A stretch of DNA of 60,773 nt from Candidatus Blautia merdavium (GTDB lineage Bacteria > Bacillota > Clostridia > Lachnospirales > Lachnospiraceae). Of the stretch, positions 26,972 to 34,984 are shown piece by piece (within the stretch, counting starts at the first letter, position 1; each line of letters opens with the position of its first letter). The stretch lies in contig DWVZ01000009.1 of assembly GCA_019119975.1 (NCBI GenBank), forward strand, positions 1 through 60,773, read 5' to 3'. The notes under the pieces are model-generated. The model was given only the letters and a program-made list of their open reading frames with translations, was not told where the DNA came from and did not search any database. Both the position numbers and the translations under genes were made by a program.

Positions 26972-28576
26972 TTAAGCCTTTGCTTCCTCTAACACTTCTG
27001 GTTCCACATCCATTACATCGTCCACATCTTCAATGATCTTGTCTAAGAAGAACACTTTAAAGGTGGAAGCCAGCTGCAGGATAAAGATCGGAAGCACGCA
27101 GAAGCCGCCTACGCCTGAAAGATATTTTACGCCTTCCACGCCCTGCTGTCCGCCTCCGAAGATGACCATGACAACAGCGATGATGCCGATGGCAAGTCCC
27201 CATACTACCTTCTGCCAGTTGGCTGGCTCTTCATCATAGCTGGAGCCTTCTGTACAGATCTGGGAAATGGTGGTCGCCATGGTATCTGCCGTGGTGGAGA
27301 ACGCCGCCATCATGGTGATCATAACCAGCGGAATGATCACGAAGCTGATGGGCACCTGCTTCAGCAGCTCCCAAAGTCCGGATACTGCAATGCCGTTGGT
27401 AATGGCGCCTACGATATCTGATTTGCCGATGTCCTGCCAGTTCAGCGCGGTTCCGCTCCATACAGCAAACCATACCACACCGAATACAGATGGCATGATC
27501 CAGTTTACGATCATAAACTGGCGGATGGTGCGTCCATAGGAGATCATAGCAAAGAAGATCGCCATCAGAGGCGCGTAAGCAATCCAGCACGCCCAGTCAA
27601 ACATGGTCCACCAGGTTACCAGCGCTTCGCCTCCCACAATGTATGGATCCAGTCCCCAGCTCCAGAAATGATCGAACCAGTAGCCAAGCCCTACATTCAT
27701 CATGTTCAGGATATAAACCGTCGGTCCCGCGATCAGCAGGAAGATCAGCAGGATATAAAAGATCTTGGAAGTTCCGTTTGCCAGCCATTTGATCCCCTTG
27801 TCCAGACCAGCCACAGACGCAAGAATAAAGGTTGCCGTGATGATCAGGAATAAGATGATCCATACCACAGGTCCCTGCTTGATCCCGTAAGCTGCCTCCA
27901 GACCGGTTCCCACCAAGGCAAGTCCCATGCCCAGGTTGCTGGAAAGTCCCAGTGCCAGCGCTACGATGGAGATCACGTCAATGATACTCCTCCACACTCC
28001 GTGCTTCACTCCCTGTCCGAAAAGCGGGGTCAGGGAAGCTGCTACAGATAATTCTTCTTTCTTGTTGAAATAGATGTACGCCATGGCGCATCCTACGATA
28101 GAATACATGGCATACGGCACGAATGTCCAGTTATAGAAGACACGTCCCATGCCGAACTGCGCTGCCTCTGCCGTCATGGCAGCGATCCCGGTCTGCTCCA
28201 GCTCTCCGTAAATATTGCCGTAATAGATCATAACTTCATTGGCTCCGTATACGATACAGCCGGTAGCGATGCCGCCGGTCAGCGTCATAGCAAACCAGGA
28301 ACCAAAGGAATGCTTCGATTTGGCATTTCTGCCTCCGAAGCGGACGTTGCCCAGCTTGGAAAACGTCAGGATCGCAACGATCACCAGACAAAAGACTGCT
28401 ACCAGCTGGTAAAGCCATCCAAAGCTCTTTAAGGACCAGCTGAAGATTGCGGAGCAGCTGGCTGTCAGCCACTCATTTCTCAGGATTCCCAGAAGCGCGC
28501 CGCCGCCGATGATGATAAACGCCGGGATAAATACGCCCCACCGGATTCCTTTTGGTTTTTTGTTTTCTCCACTCAT
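26972..28576 (-). CDS. BCCT-family transporter (betaine/carnitine/choline type)
   Basis: 534 residues from ATG 28576 (AAGGAGGG about 9 bases upstream); the ORF track extends 27 codons further. It has about 12 hydrophobic helices, and the family region reads VTWWTMFDWACWIAYAPLMA followed by ISYGRTIRQF. BCCT proteins carry quaternary ammonium compounds, and a tryptophan box binds the trimethylammonium head. Here the usual FYWAWW-type segment is FDWACW, so the pocket differs from that of BetP or CaiT. The gene starts 83 bases after the right lyase and is the last of the operon, so I infer that it brings in, or exchanges, that lyase's trimethylated substrate. Confidence 0.9.
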   Translation of the reverse strand: MSGENKKPKGIRWGVFIPAFIIIGGGALLGILRNEWLTASCSAIFSWSLKSFGWLYQLVAVFCLVIVAILTFSKLGNVRFGGRNAKSKHSFGSWFAMTLTGGIATGCIVYGANEVMIYYGNIYGELEQTGIAAMTAEAAQFGMGRVFYNWTFVPYAMYSIVGCAMAYIYFNKKEELSVAASLTPLFGQGVKHGVWRSIIDVISIVALALGLSSNLGMGLALVGTGLEAAYGIKQGPVVWIILFLIITATFILASVAGLDKGIKWLANGTSKIFYILLIFLLIAGPTVYILNMMNVGLGYWFDHFWSWGLDPYIVGGEALVTWWTMFDWACWIAYAPLMAIFFAMISYGRTIRQFMIVNWIMPSVFGVVWFAVWSGTALNWQDIGKSDIVGAITNGIAVSGLWELLKQVPISFVIIPLVMITMMAAFSTTADTMATTISQICTEGSSYDEEPANWQKVVWGLAIGIIAVVMVIFGGGQQGVEGVKYLSGVGGFCVLPIFILQLASTFKVFFLDKIIEDVDDVMDVEPEVLEEAKA

Positions 28577-28659
28577 TCGTAAACCCTCCTTTGTATGCTG
28601 TGGATCCCCTGATGGGTCCTTTTTTATCTGAAATGCCTTTCCGGCATTCAAGATCACAG

Positions 28660-30153
28660 TCAGACTTCCAGGCTTTTCAGGAAGTCATAGGTTTTCTGGA
28701 TATCTTCTGACATATTTCTGTCATTGTCCAGATAGGGAACCACATTTCTGTAAGCGTCAAAAAAGTCTCTGGTCCCCTCGCCCAGCACAGGATGGTCTCT
28801 CAGATCCACTGCCTGCGCGGCGTGCATCAGCTCAATAGCTGCCATATAGTACAGATTATCCACGATCTTCCTCATATTCATGGCAGCCATGGCAGAATTG
28901 CTTGCTGTATCTTCGATATGCCCTGCCATGCTGAGGAAATCCATGGAACAGGGATTGGCGTACATACGGTTCTCCGCATCCAGCACCGATACGGTTTTCT
29001 GTATGGTGCCGTAGGCGATCACAGACCCTTCCTGAGGTGTCAGGAACCTGTTCAGTTTGGAGAATCCCGGATCGCCGATCCTTAAAATCTGCTGTGCGAT
29101 CATCTTGGACATATGTCCTAAGCCGATGGCAGTCATCTCCACTGCCAGCACCCAGGACAGAGGTTCAAAGTTGGGGCTTCCGCACATACGGTCCTCCTGG
29201 GGGAGCAGACAGGGATTGTCATCTGTGGCATTGAGCTCGATGGTCAGCTGCTTTTTCAGGTATTCCAGTGCATCCATCACAGCTCCCGTAATGGCGCTCT
29301 GGCACCGGAAACTTAAGGGATCCTGAAGCGCTCTGCCTTCCCAGGGGCGTTCCAGATAGCTGCCTTTTAAAAGCCTTCTGCACTCTCTGGCAGATTCTGC
29401 CTGACCCGCATAGCCTCTGACTGCATTGACGCTTTCATCCATAGGATCCAGCACGCCGTTCAACCCCTCCAGAGCCAGGCAGAAGACCCTCCGGTAACGC
29501 TCTATGAATTCTTCTACCTCGATGATGCCTACCGCGGCAAAGGCGGCTCCCTGGGCATTGGAAGAAGCGATGCCCAGTCCGTCTTTCGGTCCCATGCGCA
29601 GAGGTTCCAGCCCTGCCTTAGAAAGCGCCGACAGACTGTCCATGCGCTCCTCGCCGTACCAGGCTTCTCCCTCTCCGATGGCAGTCAGCCCGATAGCCGT
29701 CAAAGTGGCAATGTCCGCCTCCCCTACGGAACCTCGGGACTTCATCACCGGGGTGATACCCCTGTTTAAAAATTCCGCATAATACTGGGCGATCTCTTTT
29801 GCCACTCCTGTATTTCCGCACAGGAATCCGTTCAAGCGGATCGCCATGGTAGCCCGCACCTCCGGAATGGTGCACTCCGGTCCCACACCGATCATGTGGC
29901 TGCGCAGAAGATTTTTATTGTAGGCATCGTAGCGGTCCGCGTATACTACCTTATCCTTATTCCAGCCTACGCCTGTATTGAGTCCGTAGACTGCCACACC
30001 CCGCTTATCCAGTTCAAAGATCAGGTCTCTTGCAGCCTGCAGCCGCTCCATTGCTTCGGGGGCAATCTCCACTTTTACATTTTCATAAGCAATCTCTCTG
30101 ACCTGCGCAATGGTCAGGTTCTTGCCTGTAAGAACGATTGTTTTCTCCGCCAT
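28660..30153 (-). CDS. Second HutH-family lyase lacking the MIO Ala-Ser-Gly motif; candidate trimethylammonia-lyase
   Basis: 497 residues. Kept features are the tyrosine loop VYGLNTGVG (Tyr about 56), LLRSHMIGVGP, the arginine motif QDPLSFRCQSAITGA, SPNFEPLSWVLAVEMTA and GHIEDTASNS. The MIO site reads GSVGEADIATL (about 141-151) instead of GSVGASGDLAP, and NGT is replaced by SSN (about 197-199), exactly as in the left paralogue. It is closer to HutH than the left copy because QDPLSFRCQ is intact. It lies between the molybdenum hydroxylase and the BCCT transporter. I infer elimination of trimethylamine from an imidazole or aromatic betaine (ergothioneine or hercynine), not MIO-dependent deamination. 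AGGAGGT precedes the ATG. Confidence 0.82.
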   Translation of the reverse strand: MAEKTIVLTGKNLTIAQVREIAYENVKVEIAPEAMERLQAARDLIFELDKRGVAVYGLNTGVGWNKDKVVYADRYDAYNKNLLRSHMIGVGPECTIPEVRATMAIRLNGFLCGNTGVAKEIAQYYAEFLNRGITPVMKSRGSVGEADIATLTAIGLTAIGEGEAWYGEERMDSLSALSKAGLEPLRMGPKDGLGIASSNAQGAAFAAVGIIEVEEFIERYRRVFCLALEGLNGVLDPMDESVNAVRGYAGQAESARECRRLLKGSYLERPWEGRALQDPLSFRCQSAITGAVMDALEYLKKQLTIELNATDDNPCLLPQEDRMCGSPNFEPLSWVLAVEMTAIGLGHMSKMIAQQILRIGDPGFSKLNRFLTPQEGSVIAYGTIQKTVSVLDAENRMYANPCSMDFLSMAGHIEDTASNSAMAAMNMRKIVDNLYYMAAIELMHAAQAVDLRDHPVLGEGTRDFFDAYRNVVPYLDNDRNMSEDIQKTYDFLKSLEV

Positions 30154-30165
30154 TTCGGCACCTCC

Positions 30166-32421
30166 TTACCTTCCCCTTGTATGTTCCTTGTTTTCCAGCC
30201 AGGCAACCACCTTTTCTGGCGTGATGGGATAGTGGGCGAACCGGCTTCCGATGGCAAAGTTAATGGCGTTTGCCACTGCCGGCGCCGGCGCCACTGCCAC
30301 CACCTCACCCAGGCTTTTTGCCCCATAGGGTCCGTCTGAATGATGGTTTTCAATGAACACAGACCGGACTTTCGGCATATCCGGCGCATTAATCATGTGA
30401 TATTTGGAAAAGTTTCTGGATCTCACATCTCCTTTTCCGTTATAGGCGATTTCCTCGAACAATGCCTGTCCAAGGCTCATCTGAGCTCCGCCCTCCACCT
30501 GTCCTTCAGAAAGCGTATAATTCATGCACTGTCCTACATCATGGACGCACACCAGATCCAGCACCTGGGTCTGACCGGTATAAAGATCTACTTTCACCTC
30601 TGCAAAAGCGGCGCAGTATACGCCCGGATTGCTGTCAGGTTCATACTCCACCTCTGCGTGGAGGTACCTGGAAAACTTTTTCTCATATTGCTTTGAGATT
30701 TCTCCGTAAGTATGGACTTCTTCTCCGTCTGCTCCCGGATATCTCATGGTTCCGTCCTCTGCCCGGATCCTGTCTTTCTCCCAACCGTATAAGGATACAC
30801 AGGCTTTTTTTATTTTCTCCAGCAGAGCTTCTCCTGCCTCCTGGACTGCCCTTCCGCACACAAAGGTCACACGGCTTGCCTGGGTCCCTGCCGAATCGTA
30901 GGGACTTTGGAAGGTGTCCGCCTCATAGACCCGGATGCGGTACACATCCATATGCAGGGCTTCTGCCCCGATCTGCTGCATAGTCATCACCGTTCCGCAG
31001 CCCTGGTCATGGACGGCGATGCGGAATTCCGCGGTTCCGTCCGGATGAAGCTGCGCATGGACATTGGTAAAATCCGGATAGCCGCCCTTATAACCATTTC
31101 CGTGTGTGGCGCATGCCATGCCTACTCCGTATGCATACCGGCGGGTATTCTTTTCCCGGACATGAGCTCTTCTTTCTTCCCAGCCGAATTCTTCCATGCC
31201 TTTTAGGATGCATTCCCGGATACGGGCATCTCCCAGATTGGTTCCTCCTGTAGGGTCGTCATCCCCCGGCTGCACCACATTTTTCAGGCGCAGCTGGCAG
31301 GGATCCATGCCCAGCCGGTCTGCGATCTGATCCAGGTTCACCTCAGTCACCGCATGTGCCTGGGGAGAACCATACCCCCGGCAGGAGCCTCCCGGCGTGG
31401 TATTGGTATAATAAGTCCTTGCCCTTACAGTCTGGTTTTCCACTCGGTAAAGGCGGAACAGCTTCTTGCTGAACGCCATGGCAATGGCTGAGGCATTGGT
31501 GTAATAAGCGCCCCCGTCAAAATCACAGTCTATGTACCGTCCCACGATCTTCCCGTCTTTTGTGACAGCGGTCTTTACTGTCATATCGCCGGGATTTCTC
31601 CTTCTGGTCGCCATGATGTCTGCCGGGCGGTCCATATACAGCATTACCGGTCTTTTCAGGGTCCATGCGGCAAAAGCACAGGCGCTTTCCACCACCGTAA
31701 GCCCTTTTCCTCCGAAAGACCCTCCCATAACAGCTTTGATGACCCGGACCTTCGTATAGGGAAGATCCAAAAGACTGCACACATGATTGCGGATCATAAA
31801 TACCGTCTGGCAGGGCGTCCAGATGACCAGATTCCCCGTCTCATCAATGGCAGAAAGGGATATGTGGGGCTCAATGGGCGCATGGTGGATCGCCTGGGTA
31901 CTTCCCGCAGTTTCCTCCACGATCAGCTGGTCCAGAGGAAGGCTGTCAAAATCCCCGCATTTGCTTTCCTTTTCAAATGCCAGATTTTCTCTGCTTTTTC
32001 TGGCAGCCTCGATTCCAATGACCGGCTCTTCCTCCCGGTAGGTGATCTCTACCAGGGAGGCGGCTTCCTCCACGGCTTCCTTCGTCTCTCCTACCACCAG
32101 CGCCAGATGATCGCCCACATACCTGGCTTTTTCACTTAAAATATACATATCCTCCAAAGCGCCGATCCCGGCGGTCCAGTTGTGGGGATTGTATTTTTTC
32201 TTGGGCACGTCTTTATGGGTATAGACTGCATGGATCCCGGGAACCTGCTCTGCTTTTTCTGTGCTGACGGAAATTTCTGCCAGCGCCTTTTCGCTGAGCA
32301 CCAGCTTTGCATACAGCATTCCTTCCAGCTTGCGGTCGCAGGTATACTGGGTCTTTCCCCGTGCTTTATCATAGACGTCTTCCCGGATCAGGCGTTTTCC
32401 CACATAGTTCAGTTCTTTCAT
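30166..32421 (-). CDS. Molybdenum hydroxylase (xanthine dehydrogenase family), molybdopterin-binding subunit
   Basis: 751 residues. The a/b hammerhead domain is at the N terminus (GKTQYTCDRKLEGMLYAKLV), then the molybdopterin domain with GGSFGGKGLTVVESACA, GSCRGYGSPQAHAVTEV and QASRVTFVCGRAV. The active-site glutamate is in GAKSLGEVVAVAPAPAVANAI. Enzymes of this family hydroxylate carbon next to ring nitrogen in purines and N-heterocycles, passing electrons through FeS and FAD. Its ATG overlaps the FAD-subunit stop (ATGA), and the lyase follows 12 bases later. Co-transcription with a HutH-like lyase and BCCT transporter suggests an imidazole-type or thio-imidazole substrate rather than xanthine, but purine oxidation cannot be excluded. 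Confidence 0.9.
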   Translation of the reverse strand: MKELNYVGKRLIREDVYDKARGKTQYTCDRKLEGMLYAKLVLSEKALAEISVSTEKAEQVPGIHAVYTHKDVPKKKYNPHNWTAGIGALEDMYILSEKARYVGDHLALVVGETKEAVEEAASLVEITYREEEPVIGIEAARKSRENLAFEKESKCGDFDSLPLDQLIVEETAGSTQAIHHAPIEPHISLSAIDETGNLVIWTPCQTVFMIRNHVCSLLDLPYTKVRVIKAVMGGSFGGKGLTVVESACAFAAWTLKRPVMLYMDRPADIMATRRRNPGDMTVKTAVTKDGKIVGRYIDCDFDGGAYYTNASAIAMAFSKKLFRLYRVENQTVRARTYYTNTTPGGSCRGYGSPQAHAVTEVNLDQIADRLGMDPCQLRLKNVVQPGDDDPTGGTNLGDARIRECILKGMEEFGWEERRAHVREKNTRRYAYGVGMACATHGNGYKGGYPDFTNVHAQLHPDGTAEFRIAVHDQGCGTVMTMQQIGAEALHMDVYRIRVYEADTFQSPYDSAGTQASRVTFVCGRAVQEAGEALLEKIKKACVSLYGWEKDRIRAEDGTMRYPGADGEEVHTYGEISKQYEKKFSRYLHAEVEYEPDSNPGVYCAAFAEVKVDLYTGQTQVLDLVCVHDVGQCMNYTLSEGQVEGGAQMSLGQALFEEIAYNGKGDVRSRNFSKYHMINAPDMPKVRSVFIENHHSDGPYGAKSLGEVVAVAPAPAVANAINFAIGSRFAHYPITPEKVVAWLENKEHTRGR

Positions 32422-33278
32422 CTCTCCACCTCCCCGGCGTCTGCTCTCAGGTCTTCCAGAATATCGTCCATCAGTCCCAATGCCGCTGATTTTTTATAGT
32501 GCTTGGATGCCCTGGTGGGAATATTGGCTTCGATCTGTCCATAGACCGCTTCTTTCAGTTTCTCCATGCAGATGTCTGCAGGAGATTCCCCTTCCAGAGC
32601 TTCCTCGATCAGCGGCGCTCTCGATGCCTTGGCGCCTACGGCTCCCAGGTACACGGTTGCCTGCTGCATTTTCCCATCTATAAGCTCTGTTTTGACGCAT
32701 CCATTGATCTTGGAAATGGTCACTGCCTTCCTGGAACCTACTTTTGCGAAACCGGACCGGGCAGTTCCCTTTTTTACCACAAACTGCAGCAGCATTTCCC
32801 TGTCCTTCAGCAGATTCTTTTCCAGACCTTCAATGAGATCGTCCACCGGCGCGATCCTTTTCGATCCTTTTTCATTGTATACAACTGCCTCGGCGCCGTA
32901 AGCCAGCAGCACCGGGGTAGTGTCCGAGCTCTGGGATGCATTTGCCACGTTTCCTCCTACTGTGGCACGGTTGCGGATCTGGGTGGATCCCACCATGGAC
33001 GCCGCCTTTGCCAGAGCAGGGATATACTTCCTGATCACCGGGCTTTTCTCCAGCTGGGTCATGGTCACTGCCGCTCCGATCAGGATCTCATTCTGGGTTT
33101 CTTCAATCTTTTTTAACTCTTCCAGATGGGTCAGGTCAATAAGGGAATAATGGAATTTCTTCCTGGCTCTTAAATGGATCACCAGATCTGTACCGCCTGC
33201 GCACAGATAAGTATTCTCATCCTTTTCCTTTAATGCGTCTGCCAGCTCCTCCAGATTTCTGGGCATAAAAAAATTCAC
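32418..33278 (-). CDS. Molybdenum hydroxylase (xanthine dehydrogenase family), FAD-binding subunit
   Basis: 286 residues from a GTG whose last bases overlap the stop of the FeS gene (GTGA). Domain order is the FAD-PCMH fold: VNFFMPRNLEELADALKEKD, CAGGTDLVIHL for the FAD phosphate, then TVGGNVANASQSSDTTPVLLA, and the CO_deh_flav C-terminal domain. It carries electrons from the FeS subunit to NAD+ or another acceptor. The ORF track begins 8 codons earlier, inside the FeS gene; a GGGGAG site favours the GTG. Confidence 0.9.
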   Translation of the reverse strand: MNFFMPRNLEELADALKEKDENTYLCAGGTDLVIHLRARKKFHYSLIDLTHLEELKKIEETQNEILIGAAVTMTQLEKSPVIRKYIPALAKAASMVGSTQIRNRATVGGNVANASQSSDTTPVLLAYGAEAVVYNEKGSKRIAPVDDLIEGLEKNLLKDREMLLQFVVKKGTARSGFAKVGSRKAVTISKINGCVKTELIDGKMQQATVYLGAVGAKASRAPLIEEALEGESPADICMEKLKEAVYGQIEANIPTRASKHYKKSAALGLMDDILEDLRADAGEVER

Positions 33279-33739
33279 TGTACCTCCCCCTTTACTGCAC
33301 ATTCCACTGCTTGGATAATTTTTTCATATCCCGTACAGCGGCATAAATTTCCTTCGATGGCTCTCTTGATCTGTTCCCTGTCAGGGTTTGGATTTTCTAA
33401 AAGAAGCGCCCTGCAGGAAAGGATCATCCCCGGTGTACAGAACCCGCACTGGATCGCCCCGTTCTGGATAAAAGCTTTCTGAAGGATATCAAGTTCTCCG
33501 TTCTTTTCCAGTCCCTCTATGGTAAGGATCTCACGGTCCATCACCTGTCCTGCGTAGATGGTGCAGCTGGTGACAGCCTGACCATCCAGGATTACCGTAC
33601 AGGCTCCGCACTCTCCTTCACTGCAGCCCTCCTTAACCCCGGTAAGTCCCAGGTCGTCCCGCAGGAAATCCAGCAGTCTTTTTCCCGGATCAGTCTCTTT
33701 TTCTATCCTTTCTCCGTTCACTGTACATGATAAAAGCAT
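33275..33739 (-). CDS. Molybdenum hydroxylase (xanthine dehydrogenase family), [2Fe-2S] subunit
   Basis: 154 residues with both iron-sulphur domains: the plant-ferredoxin type cluster at CSEGECGACTVILDG plus SCTIYAG, and the C-terminal helical domain QCGFCTPGMILSC with GNLCRCTGYEKI. It is the first gene of the five-gene operon (FeS, FAD, Mo, lyase, BCCT) and is divergent from citC across 186 bases. Confidence 0.94.
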   Translation of the reverse strand: MLLSCTVNGERIEKETDPGKRLLDFLRDDLGLTGVKEGCSEGECGACTVILDGQAVTSCTIYAGQVMDREILTIEGLEKNGELDILQKAFIQNGAIQCGFCTPGMILSCRALLLENPNPDREQIKRAIEGNLCRCTGYEKIIQAVECAVKGEVQ

Positions 33740-33862
33740 ATCTCACACCCTCTCTTGTTTCTTTGCCAACAGTGATTATCAAAAGTATACAGGTCCGCCG
33801 TTTAAAAAACGTTGAAAATCCAGAAACTTGACAAAAAGAGCTTTTCCAGGTATCTTTCTTCC

Positions 33863-33891
33863 TTGTGCCTTTTGGCAGGATTTGTTAAAAT
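33863..33891 (+). promoter_or_regulatory. Promoter of citC-citXG
   Basis: TTGTGC, a 17-base spacer and TAAAAT stand 35 bases before the citC ATG. The same 186-base gap must hold the divergent promoter of the molybdenum hydroxylase operon, for which I see only weak candidates. Confidence 0.65.
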
Positions 33892-33925
33892 AGCGGTAAA
33901 TCTATGAAACCAGGAGATTTTTATC

Positions 33926-34984
33926 ATGAATGCAGAAGATTTTTACTTAGAGGAAGGCTTTCCCTTCCGCGGAAGAAAGCTGGAGCAGCTTAAGCATTTT
34001 TTAGAAAAAAGCGGTCTGACTTACGATCCCTTGGTCCAGTATTCCGTGCTGCTGAAAACCAGGGAGGGCGCCATTGCCGGCTGCGGCTCCCGCCATGAAA
34101 ATACGTTAAAATGCATTGCCGTTGATGAGCGCTTTCAGGGAGAAGGATATCTTTCTATCCTTATGACTGCCCTGTCCAAAAACGCTTACCAACAGGGCAT
34201 CTCTCATTTATTTCTTTTTACCAAGCCCGCAAATCTGGTGATGTTTTCCGATATGGGCTTCTATCCAATCACCTCCACGGAGGATATGCTGCTGATGGAA
34301 AACAGAAAGAACGGCATCCGGGAATACCTTGCCCGGGAGGCTGCCACTCTTCTTCCTGAGGAGAAAAAGACTGCTGGCGCCATTGTCATGAACGCGAATC
34401 CCTTTACTAACGGACACCGGTATCTGGCAGAAACAGCCGCCGCCCAGTGCGATCTTCTCCATATTTTCGTGCTCTCGGAGGATGCTTCCGAATTCCCTGC
34501 CGGCATCCGGCTGGAGCTGGTAAGAAAAGGCTGTGCTGATCTGGAAAATGTATTCATTCACGGAAGCTCTGATTACCTGATCTCCCATGCCACCTTTCCG
34601 GATTATTTTCTGAAAGATAAAGCAGACGCCACGGACAAAGCCGTTCTTCTTGATCTGAAGATTTTCGGGGAATACTTTAAAGATGCTTTTCATCTGACCA
34701 GGCGGTTTGTGGGAGAGGAGCCTTTCTCCCGGATCACCCGGATATACAATGAGCAGATGAAAGAAATCCTGCCCCAATACGGCATAGAAGTCACAGAGAT
34801 CCCCAGATGCACGGCGCCGGACGGCACTGTCATAAGCGCCACTCAGGTGCGCAGGCTGTTTCTATCCGGGCGCACGGAAGAACTAAAGCCTTTTGTGCCG
34901 AAGACCACTTATGCTTTCCTCACCTCTTCGGAAGGACAGGCATTGAAAAAACAACTGCTGGAAGAAAAGGACACACGGTCATGA
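33926..34984 (+). CDS. citC: [Citrate (pro-3S)-lyase] ligase family, probable citramalate lyase acetylating ligase
   Basis: 352 residues. An N-terminal GNAT-like part (GAIAGCGSRHENTLKCIAVDE, FQGEGYLSILMTAL) precedes a nucleotidyltransferase domain with the HxGH-type motif MNANPFTNGHRYLAE. CitC uses acetate and ATP to acetylate the thiol of the CitD prosthetic group, switching the lyase on. An AGGAG site precedes the ATG. It overlaps citXG by ATGA. The lyase subunits are 19 kb away in the hut operon, so activation genes and enzyme genes are in different transcription units. Confidence 0.94.
   Translation: MNAEDFYLEEGFPFRGRKLEQLKHFLEKSGLTYDPLVQYSVLLKTREGAIAGCGSRHENTLKCIAVDERFQGEGYLSILMTALSKNAYQQGISHLFLFTKPANLVMFSDMGFYPITSTEDMLLMENRKNGIREYLAREAATLLPEEKKTAGAIVMNANPFTNGHRYLAETAAAQCDLLHIFVLSEDASEFPAGIRLELVRKGCADLENVFIHGSSDYLISHATFPDYFLKDKADATDKAVLLDLKIFGEYFKDAFHLTRRFVGEEPFSRITRIYNEQMKEILPQYGIEVTEIPRCTAPDGTVISATQVRRLFLSGRTEELKPFVPKTTYAFLTSSEGQALKKQLLEEKDTRS

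Noticed and set aside
30166-33739. Plain annotation as xanthine dehydrogenase
   Set aside because: The family is certain, but the substrate is not. No purine genes adjoin it, and the operon partners are a lyase and a BCCT transporter.
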